Source: an uncultured Erysipelotrichaceae bacterium | GTDB lineage: Bacteria > Bacillota_I > Bacilli_A > Erysipelotrichales > Erysipelotrichaceae | Length of the DNA stretch: 6,595 nucleotides | Direction: 5' to 3' | Assembly: GCA_947575425.1 (NCBI GenBank) | Contig: CANPNQ010000059.1 | Span: forward strand, 1-6,595 | Shown here: positions 1 through 4,849 of the stretch, one piece after another | Layout: each line of letters opens with the position of its first letter | How positions within the stretch are numbered: position 1 is the stretch's first letter | The notes under the pieces: generated by a model | Told to the model about the DNA's origin: nothing | The model's input: the letters and a program-made list of their open reading frames with translations, nothing else | Database searches by the model: none | Made by a program: the position numbers and the translations under genes

Positions 1-706
1 TGCCATCCTCCTGATACAGCGCAGCACAGAAAAACATCCCTGCCACATCGGGGAAGCGATCCCACAGATCTCCGTTTGTCAGTGTATGCAGGATTTGTTT
101 TTGAAGATCCGCTTCTTCTATGTGCTGTGCTGCCTCCACCATAGCAAAAGCACGCTGCTTGCGCTTTGCATAAGCAGGAGCGTCAAATACATAACGGGAA
201 TGATCCTCATTCCATGACAGATATAAGACGAAGCCCTCTGTAAAAAAACGATAAGCTAACAGCTTGTGATAATCATTCGGCATAGAGAAGCACTTTCCCA
301 TCATATATCGCAACAGATGCATATGACACAGATTATGCAGGATATAACACATCTCTTTGACACGCTGTGTATAATCCGCAATATGAAGCAGATCAATCCA
401 TAATACCGGCTTTTCATGATGCGAAATGATCCCCGCATCAAGGTAAGGCGCACTTCCGATGATCGGCATGATCGTCAATCCTTGCAGCATCTCTGCCACA
501 TCTTGAAACAAGAATCGCGTCAATTCCCGATTCCACACAGGAAAACTTTCATATTGCATGAGCTCCTTACACAGGTAATCACACACCTCTTGACGCTGAT
601 CCGACACAGGATGATAACCGCCGATCTGCTTATAATACCAAGCGTCTTGATCGGGCAGGATACGTTTCAAATAAGCATCAATACAGCTGGTATCTATTGA
701 TATCAT
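1..706 (-). CDS. Uncharacterised protein, degenerate gluzincin-like (partial, C-terminus off the left edge)
   Basis: An open frame of 235 codons runs without a stop from an ATG at 704-706 to the left edge, so the C-terminus is missing. I do not recognise the family with certainty. Around residues 110-136 a helix-like stretch carries H124-N-L-C-H128-M-H130, followed 29 residues later by F-T-E157-G-F-V-L-Y. This spacing resembles zinc gluzincin peptidases (HExxH, then a downstream EGxAxY glutamate ligand). Here the catalytic Glu of HExxH is Asn125, so an active peptidase is unlikely even if a metal is still bound. No signal peptide or membrane segment is visible, which suggests a cytoplasmic protein. 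The start is supported by AGGAG 9 bases upstream. It follows the HxlR gene by only 13 bases, with its ribosome binding site inside that gene's stop region, so the two are co-transcribed. The role may be linked to the stimulus sensed by the regulator (inference). The gene call is firm; the family call is weak. Confidence 0.8.
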   Translation of the reverse strand, partial: MISIDTSCIDAYLKRILPDQDAWYYKQIGGYHPVSDQRQEVCDYLCKELMQYESFPVWNRELTRFLFQDVAEMLQGLTIMPIIGSAPYLDAGIISHHEKPVLWIDLLHIADYTQRVKEMCYILHNLCHMHLLRYMMGKCFSMPNDYHKLLAYRFFTEGFVLYLSWNEDHSRYVFDAPAYAKRKQRAFAMVEAAQHIEEADLQKQILHTLTNGDLWDRFPDVAGMFFCAALYQEDG

Positions 707-715
707 CGCACCTAT

Positions 716-722
716 CTCCTTA
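716..722 (-). promoter_or_regulatory. Ribosome binding site overlapping the upstream stop codon
   Basis: On the minus strand the sequence TAAGGAG contains both the TAA stop of the HxlR gene and the Shine-Dalgarno core AGGAG for the next gene, 9 bases before its ATG. This arrangement favours translational coupling of the two proteins and decides the ATG at 706 as the start. Confidence 0.75.
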
Positions 723-1052
723 CTCACGATTTGCCTCTCCCCACTCACAAAGTGCATCTAACACCTTCATCAAAGAAGCGCCCCGCTCACTCAGTGAATA
801 CTCCACCTTGGGAGGAATTTGCGGATGCATCCTTCTGATAATTAAGCCATCTCGCTCCAATTCCTTTAAATTCTGACTTAACGTCTTGTCTGAGACCTTC
901 TTCAAGTATCGCTGTAAGGCATTGAAGCGCACCGGCTGATACTCCATCAGACAATACAAGATAACCGGTTTATATTTTCCTTGAATCAGTGATAACGTAT
1001 AGCTGAAGCCTGTTTCCGCAAAGTTTGCATCCTCAATATAATTTTCGATCAT
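720..1052 (-). CDS. HxlR-family winged helix-turn-helix transcriptional regulator
   Basis: A 110-residue protein of typical HxlR length. Family hallmarks are visible in order: TLSLIQGKYKPVILYCL (19-35), the recognition region VSDKTLSQNLKELERDGLI (53-71), the wing with RRMHPQIPPKVEYSLSERG (73-91), and a C-terminal dimer helix ending ALCEWGE (100-106). HxlR proteins bind DNA as dimers and usually repress nearby oxidoreductase genes in response to reactive electrophiles, oxidants or other small molecules. The N-terminal cysteine used as a thiol switch in YodB- and HypR-type members is absent: the aligned position is about Thr14. The remaining cysteines are C34 and C102. The start is supported by AGGAG 7 bases upstream. 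The gene is divergent from a flavin reductase and upstream of the peptidase-like gene in the same transcript. A palindrome in its leader suggests autoregulation (inference). Confidence 0.92.
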   Translation of the reverse strand: MIENYIEDANFAETGFSYTLSLIQGKYKPVILYCLMEYQPVRFNALQRYLKKVSDKTLSQNLKELERDGLIIRRMHPQIPPKVEYSLSERGASLMKVLDALCEWGEANRE

Positions 1053-1068
1053 ATGCTTTCTCCTGTGT

Positions 1069-1095
1069 AAGTACCTAACCTTTAAGTGGGTACTT
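1069..1095. promoter_or_regulatory. Palindromic operator candidate for the HxlR regulator
   Basis: A 27-base inverted repeat has arms AAGTACC (1069-1075) and GGTACTT (1089-1095) around a 13-base centre, with one further symmetric pair inside (A1077/T1087). It lies downstream of the expected start point of the regulator's own transcript, and its right arm overlaps the -35 of the divergent flavin reductase promoter. A dimer bound here could repress both directions. Binding by this HxlR protein is inferred from position and symmetry. Confidence 0.6.
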
Positions 1096-1121
1096 GTTTT
1101 TTATACCTTATTCATTATAAT
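1094..1121 (+). promoter_or_regulatory. Sigma-A-type promoter of the flavin reductase gene
   Basis: TTGTTT (1094-1099) lies 16 bases before a perfect TATAAT (1116-1121). Transcription would begin near 1128, about 47 bases before the ATG. The -35 is only a partial match and shares its first two bases with the palindrome's right arm, so this promoter looks built to be regulated. Confidence 0.6.
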
Positions 1122-1142
1122 AGACTTGTCTTTGGTTGTCAA
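1114..1142 (-). promoter_or_regulatory. Consensus sigma-A promoter of the HxlR operon
   Basis: On the minus strand TTGACA (1142-1137) is followed by 17 bases and TATAAT (1119-1114), an exact match to both consensus hexamers with ideal spacing. Expected start is near 1107, giving a leader of about 55 bases that contains the 1069-1095 palindrome. The -10 hexamer overlaps the -10 of the divergent promoter by four bases, so polymerase should not occupy both at once. Confidence 0.8.
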
Positions 1143-1163
1143 ATGACACGGAAGGAAAAGAAA

Positions 1164-1170
1164 GTGAGGA
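1164..1170 (+). promoter_or_regulatory. Ribosome binding site that sets the flavin reductase start
   Basis: GTGAGGA sits 5 bases (from the GAGG core) before the ATG at 1175 and 8 bases before the adjacent in-frame ATG at 1178. A longer frame opens with TTG at 1136, but that codon has no ribosome binding site and lies about 8 bases from the expected transcript start, so the ATG pair is preferred. Confidence 0.65.
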
Positions 1171-1174
1171 AAAA

Positions 1175-1747
1175 ATGATGTTAAAAAGCTTAGGTGTAAA
1201 ACCTTATGTATTTCCGATGCCGGTTCTTATGATCGCAACATATGATGAAAAGGAACAGATCGATGTGATGAACATGGCATGGGGTGGAATTTGTGCTGAG
1301 AATATGGTGGCCCTAAATATCGATGAGGATCATAAAACAGCGAAAAATATCAAGCTGCGCAAAGCCTTCACACTCAGCATCGCCGATATTGATCACTTGA
1401 AAGAGGCAGATTTCTTTGGTATCGCAAGTGCCAATACGATGGCAGATAAATTTGAGAGATCGCATATGCACGCTCAAAAAAGTACGCTTGTGGACGCCCC
1501 GATTATCACTGAATTTCCTTTGACCTTAGAATGTAAGGTGAAGGAATGTCAGAATACGGCATATGGCTTTCGCGTATTAGGAGAAATCGTCAATGTATTG
1601 GCAGAAGAATCTGTGCTGGATGAATGGGGCAGGGTGGACCCTACCAAGCTGAACGCATTTGTATTTGATCAGTTTCAAAATGGATACTATGCGATCGGAG
1701 AAAAGATCGGACAGGCGTGGAAAAGCGGTGCCGAGCTGATGAAATAA
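1175..1747 (+). CDS. Flavin reductase-like / FMN-binding split-barrel oxidoreductase
   Basis: A 190-residue protein that fits the flavin reductase-like domain family (flavoredoxin type), whose members bind FMN in a split beta-barrel and transfer electrons from NAD(P)H or partner proteins. The N-terminus LGVKPYVFPMPVLMIATYDE (residues 6-25) is characteristic of this family, followed by VMNMAWGGI in the flavin-binding region and FTLSIADIDHLKEADFFGIAS in the middle. The C-terminal part ending NGYYAIGEKIGQAWKSG is also familiar for this subgroup. No signal peptide is seen, so it is cytoplasmic. It is divergent from an HxlR regulator, a frequent pairing, and is probably repressed by it through the palindrome at 1069-1095. 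The physiological substrate cannot be read from sequence. The start could be 1178 rather than 1175. A hairpin-rich region and terminator follow. Confidence 0.87.
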   Translation: MMLKSLGVKPYVFPMPVLMIATYDEKEQIDVMNMAWGGICAENMVALNIDEDHKTAKNIKLRKAFTLSIADIDHLKEADFFGIASANTMADKFERSHMHAQKSTLVDAPIITEFPLTLECKVKECQNTAYGFRVLGEIVNVLAEESVLDEWGRVDPTKLNAFVFDQFQNGYYAIGEKIGQAWKSGAELMK

Positions 1748-1812
1748 GAAAGCTGCTTTCTTTGGCATCGAGAGCGACAATCGATACTCATTACAGAATA
1801 TCGGATAATGAG
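1746..1812. repeat. Series of small inverted repeats after the flavin reductase stop
   Basis: Three perfect short hairpins follow each other. AAGAAAG pairs with CTTTCTT (1746-1752 with 1756-1762, loop CTG) starting inside the stop codon. ATCGA pairs with TCGAT (1767-1771 with 1781-1785). CTCATTA pairs with TAATGAG (1787-1793 with 1806-1812), abutting the terminator stem. They are AT-rich and individually weak. They may support 3' end processing or stability of the reductase mRNA, or be chance. Confidence 0.4.
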
Positions 1813-1876
1813 AAAAGAGGATAAGATATGGCAAACCTATGCGTGATCATCCATTGCCTGCACTATCCTCTTTTTT
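1813..1876 (+). terminator. Long-loop bidirectional terminator between the reductase and deacetylase genes
   Basis: An 11-base perfect stem AAAAGAGGATA (1813-1823) pairs with TATCCTCTTTT (1864-1874) and runs into six T residues (1871-1876) on the plus strand. The 40-base apex contains a nested hairpin GGCAA/TTGCC (1830-1834 with 1854-1858). On the minus strand the same stem ends in TTTTCTCATT, so it may also stop transcription from the convergent deacetylase gene, less strongly. Confidence 0.65.
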
Positions 1877-1972
1877 CTCTGTCTATGCTAAATCCTGTTT
1901 CTATGAAGATGATCTCTGCATGATCCGCTCTTATATCAAATACAACAGATATCGCTTTTCGATCCAACCTGC

Positions 1973-2776
1973 TTAATTGGCGATCGTATGATGAAATATC
2001 GGCATGTCATCGCTTTCCTCAATGATGCGAAATTCCCAGCCTTGCGCCATGAGTTCCTGTAAAATACGATCCAATGCTTGTACGGTATTGCCATTTCCCG
2101 CCCCATCGTGCATTAACATCATCACCTCATCCTTACCCTTGATTGTCTTGATTGCTGTTTCATATAGTGCATCTGCGCTTACAGCGGGATCACCATCTCC
2201 GTTTTCCGCATTCCAATCATAATACGCATATCCTCGCTTTTCACATTCCGCTGCCAGTTCACTCATGATGCCTGCTTGATATTTGCGGGATATCGTATTG
2301 GAGGAACCGCCGGGAAAACGCAGAATATGCGTTGTGATCCCTGTCTTTTCATAGATCAGGTGTTCCACCTTTTCCACATCCTGAAAATAGCCATCTATAC
2401 TGCTATAAATCGTTTCATAGGAATGAGAATAGGTATGAATTCCCAAAGCATGACCCCGGTTATGAATCTGCTTTAACAAATCAAAGGATGCCTCATCCGC
2501 TCCTGTCACGAAAAAAGTTGCCTTGATCTGATATTGATCTAAAATATCCAATACCTCCTGCGTGTGTTTGCTTGGTCCATCATCAAAAGTCAAATACATG
2601 ATCTTTTGCGGTGCCGATGGATGATTTGACCTGCTTGTCTGATCACTCTGCGGTGCCATTGTCGCGGTATCGTCACGATGTAAACGATTGGATCGATCCA
2701 TGCTTGCCAACGCATAAATAAGAGCCAAAAAACAAATACAAGAGACCAGCACTTTGCCAAGGGTCTTACGCTCCAT
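1973..2776 (-). CDS. Membrane-anchored polysaccharide deacetylase (NodB/CE4 family)
   Basis: A 267-residue protein with all five CE4 catalytic motifs: TFDDGP (63-68, catalytic base D65 and metal ligand D66), HTYSH (metal ligands H114 and H118), RFPGGS (153-158), DWN (187-189) and MLMHD (220-224, catalytic H223). CE4 enzymes remove N-acetyl groups from GlcNAc or MurNAc residues in a metal-dependent way. A hydrophobic helix (residues 8-25) after a basic start gives a signal anchor, then a polar linker (27-57) places the domain outside the membrane, so peptidoglycan is the likely substrate, with effects on lysozyme resistance or remodelling (inference). The size and DWN motif suit peptidoglycan deacetylases of the PdaA/PgdA-like group, but the exact sugar target is not readable. 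The start is supported by AAGGA about 9 bases upstream. It stands alone, with convergent and divergent neighbours. A 15-base tandem duplication lies in its leader. I could not identify a convincing promoter. Confidence 0.94.
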   Translation of the reverse strand: MERKTLGKVLVSCICFLALIYALASMDRSNRLHRDDTATMAPQSDQTSRSNHPSAPQKIMYLTFDDGPSKHTQEVLDILDQYQIKATFFVTGADEASFDLLKQIHNRGHALGIHTYSHSYETIYSSIDGYFQDVEKVEHLIYEKTGITTHILRFPGGSSNTISRKYQAGIMSELAAECEKRGYAYYDWNAENGDGDPAVSADALYETAIKTIKGKDEVMMLMHDGAGNGNTVQALDRILQELMAQGWEFRIIEESDDMPIFHHTIAN

Positions 2777-2793
2777 CCTATCACATCCTTACA

Positions 2794-2823
2794 ATTAGTA
2801 TCACCTTTATTAGTATCACCTTT
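2794..2823. repeat. Perfect 15-base tandem duplication in the deacetylase leader
   Basis: ATTAGTATCACCTTT occurs twice back to back (2794-2808 and 2809-2823) with no mismatch. On the minus strand each copy reads AAAGGTGATACTAAT, so each brings a purine-rich AAAGGTGAT box 18-50 bases upstream of the deacetylase start. It looks like a recent slippage or duplication event and could change spacing or expression of that gene. Confidence 0.9.
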
Positions 2824-2965
2824 TCCCTCCTGCCTATGCACAGAAAGCAATTTTCTTCCTGATCATCTTCCTTGTTTCATTTCACAACCCCCATTCTGCC
2901 TTTTCTTGCGCCCCGGCATATTCTTCCATTTTTCCGGCTTTTTTCCATAACAACCATAGAACCAC

Positions 2966-2994
2966 TTGTCCAAATGAGTGATTTATGGTATCTT
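2966..2994 (+). promoter_or_regulatory. Probable promoter of the dehydrogenase-proC operon
   Basis: TTGTCC (2966-2971) is followed by 17 bases and TATCTT (2989-2994), each matching four of six consensus bases. Transcription would start near 3001. The leader contains a small palindromic hairpin, CTGTTT (3006-3011) with AAACAG (3017-3022), before the AAAAGGAG ribosome binding site (3031-3038). Confidence 0.5.
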
Positions 2995-3046
2995 ACTGGC
3001 AGAAGCTGTTTCATGAAAACAGGTAATAGGAAAAGGAGCTGTTATT

Positions 3047-3913
3047 ATGGTGATTGGATGGATCGGAACAGGAATCATGGGCGGTGCTATGATGTGCCAT
3101 ATCCAAGCGGCAGGACATGAGGTTTATGCATATAATCGCACCAAAGCAAAGGCACTGGCATATGAAAAAAAGGGAATTATCGTATGTGATACAATCGCAG
3201 AGTGCGTTAAGAATGCGGATGTTATCTTTACAATGGTCGCATATCCCCAAGATGTGGAAGCTGTATTTGAGGAGATATTCGCGAATGCCAAGGCAGGCAG
3301 TATTGCAGTGGATATGACAACCTCCTCACCTACGCTGGCAAAGCAATTATACGAGAAAGGAAAACAGAAAGAAATCGCTGTATTGGATGCACCAGTGTCC
3401 GGTGGAGACAGCGGTGCCAAGGCAGGAACACTGTCGAGTATGGTCGGCGGTGACAGCGCTGTTTATGAAAAGGTGCTGCCATTGTTTCAGCGAATGGGAA
3501 CCCCTCATTATATGGGGGAGTGCGGTTGCGGTCAGCACACGAAGGCATGCAATCAGATCTGCGTGGCGGGTGCGGTTGCGGCAATGAGTGAAGCGATCTA
3601 TTATGCACGAAGGAATCATTTAGATGAAGCCAAGATGCTGGAAGCGATCAGCACAGGTGCGGCAGGAAGCTGGCAAATTAATCATACCGCTCCCCGTGTT
3701 CTGGCAAAAGACTTTGCGCCGGGCTTCTTTATCAAGCACTTTATCAAAGACATGCATATCATTCAATCCGTGATGAAGGAACAGGGGCAGCGTTTGGAAA
3801 TGCTGGATAGTGTATGCGCCATTTATGAAGAACTGGCAAAGCAGGGATATGAAAATGACGGTACGCAAAGCCTGATTCGCTATTATGAAGGAAACAGCGA
3901 GGAATCAGTATGA
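3047..3913 (+). CDS. NAD(P)-dependent beta-hydroxyacid dehydrogenase (3-hydroxyisobutyrate dehydrogenase / tartronate semialdehyde reductase family)
   Basis: A 288-residue protein, usual family length. The N-terminal Rossmann fold has WIGTGIMGGAM (5-15), with N30-R31-T32 at the end of the second strand, favouring NADP(H) over NAD(H). The substrate-binding signature DAPVSGGDSGAKAGTLSSMV starts at D114 (S118-G119-G120). The catalytic lysine is K166 in GCGQHTKACNQ, with N169 as the usual companion. The all-helical 6-phosphogluconate-dehydrogenase-like C-terminal domain follows. The family oxidises or reduces short beta-hydroxyacids, such as 3-hydroxyisobutyrate, tartronate semialdehyde, glyoxylate and succinic semialdehyde. 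The specific substrate is not readable. GGAG lies 8 bases before the ATG. It shares a 4-base ATGA overlap with proC, so both are made from one transcript and probably translated together. Confidence 0.92.
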   Translation: MVIGWIGTGIMGGAMMCHIQAAGHEVYAYNRTKAKALAYEKKGIIVCDTIAECVKNADVIFTMVAYPQDVEAVFEEIFANAKAGSIAVDMTTSSPTLAKQLYEKGKQKEIAVLDAPVSGGDSGAKAGTLSSMVGGDSAVYEKVLPLFQRMGTPHYMGECGCGQHTKACNQICVAGAVAAMSEAIYYARRNHLDEAKMLEAISTGAAGSWQINHTAPRVLAKDFAPGFFIKHFIKDMHIIQSVMKEQGQRLEMLDSVCAIYEELAKQGYENDGTQSLIRYYEGNSEESV

Positions 3914-4716
3914 ATCAAACAATCGGCTTTATCGGATGCGGAAATATGGGGAAAGCAATGGTCGAAGGCATCATGAAAGCAGAGCTTGTGGAAGGAGATC
4001 AAATGATCGTCTCCAACGCCCACCCCGAAAAACTACAGGAGCTAAGCAGTATCTATGATTTTTACATCAGTGACAATGAAACGGTCGCTGCACATGCCGA
4101 TATCCTTGTGTTGGCAGTAAAGCCCTATCTCTATAGCAAAATCATCGATGAAATTAAGGATTACCTTAAAGAGGATGTGATTCTGATCGATATTGCGGCA
4201 GGGATCTCCATTGCCGATATGCATGAGATGATGGGCAAAGAATGCAAAGTAGCCAAAGTGATGCCAAATACTCCCGCCTTGGTCTTAGAGGCAATGAGTG
4301 CGGTCAGCTTTTCAAAACAGATGAAGCAAGCAGATCGGGAGATCGTATGGCAAATCTTAAAAAGCTTTGGTCAGGCATGTGAGGTTGAGGAGCATTGGAT
4401 GGATGCAGTAACAGCGGTCAGTGGTTCTGCGCCGGCGTATGTGTTTATGTTCATCGAGGCCTTAGGTGATGGCGCTGTCATGCTGGGAATGGATCGAAAG
4501 AATGCATATCATTTCGCTGCCCAAACCGTGCTGGGATCCGCAAAGCTATTATTGGAAACAGGAATGCATCCGGGAGAATGTAAGGATATGGTATGCTCTC
4601 CGGGAGGCACTACGATAGAAGCGGTTTCCAAGCTGGAAGAAAAAGGTATGCGCAGCGCCTTGATCGAGGCAATGAAGGCATGCGCAGCTCGTAGTAAGGA
4701 AATGAGTCAAACATAA
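3910..4716 (+). CDS. proC: Pyrroline-5-carboxylate reductase
   Basis: A 268-residue protein with the full ProC pattern: Rossmann motif GFIGCGNMGKAM (6-17), VLAVKP near 73-78, KVMPNTPA (116-123), AVSGSAPAYVF (169-179) in the active-site region and the family signature SPGGTTIEAVSKLE from S230. ProC reduces 1-pyrroline-5-carboxylate to L-proline with NAD(P)H, the last step of proline synthesis from glutamate or ornithine, in the cytoplasm as a decamer or smaller oligomer. The start ATG overlaps the stop of the upstream dehydrogenase (ATGA), and GAGGA lies 6 bases before it. No proA or proB is in this window, so glutamate semialdehyde must come from elsewhere or from ornithine. A strong terminator follows directly. 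Confidence 0.97.
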   Translation: MNQTIGFIGCGNMGKAMVEGIMKAELVEGDQMIVSNAHPEKLQELSSIYDFYISDNETVAAHADILVLAVKPYLYSKIIDEIKDYLKEDVILIDIAAGISIADMHEMMGKECKVAKVMPNTPALVLEAMSAVSFSKQMKQADREIVWQILKSFGQACEVEEHWMDAVTAVSGSAPAYVFMFIEALGDGAVMLGMDRKNAYHFAAQTVLGSAKLLLETGMHPGECKDMVCSPGGTTIEAVSKLEEKGMRSALIEAMKACAARSKEMSQT

Positions 4717-4720
4717 GCAA

Positions 4721-4772
4721 CAATAGAAAAGATCCCCTGCTTGCCAAAAATAAGGGGTCTTTTTATTGTAAT
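4721..4772 (+). terminator. Strong hairpin terminator after proC, probably bidirectional
   Basis: A long stem starts 5 bases after the proC stop: CAATAGAAAAGATCCCCT (4721-4738) pairs with AGGGGTCTTTTTATTG (4753-4768). It has one bulged T and one G-T pair, with a 14-base loop and a T-rich descending arm. The reverse strand gives the same stem followed by TTTTCTATTG, so it can also end transcripts of the convergent GH3 gene. Confidence 0.88.
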
Positions 4773-4849
4773 ATCATAATGAAAGAAAACCAATTGACGG
4801 TGCTTATCATCACTAGGAGTCTATCTCATTCCCTCCCCCGCTATGCTTT

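Noticed and set aside
416..700. Plus-strand open frame of 94 codons
   Set aside because: It lies antisense to the peptidase-like gene, has no ribosome binding site, and its protein looks like random reverse-strand translation.
1136..1174. TTG start adding 13 residues to the flavin reductase
   Set aside because: No ribosome binding site, overlaps the regulator's -35 hexamer, and family proteins begin near LGVKP. The ATG pair at 1175/1178 has GAGG upstream.
2590..2850. Minus-strand 86-codon frame overlapping the deacetylase start
   Set aside because: It is a shifted frame of the deacetylase gene and its leader. The KGDTN repeat in it is only the 15-base DNA duplication read in frame.
2840..2960. 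Tiny minus-strand frames upstream of the deacetylase (for example a 10-codon frame starting near 2867 after AAGGAAG)
   Set aside because: Too short to distinguish from chance, with no regulatory amino acid run and no attenuator hairpin to support a leader peptide.
3124..3868. Several open frames within the dehydrogenase gene on both strands
   Set aside because: All are shadows of a strongly supported gene with complete family motifs.
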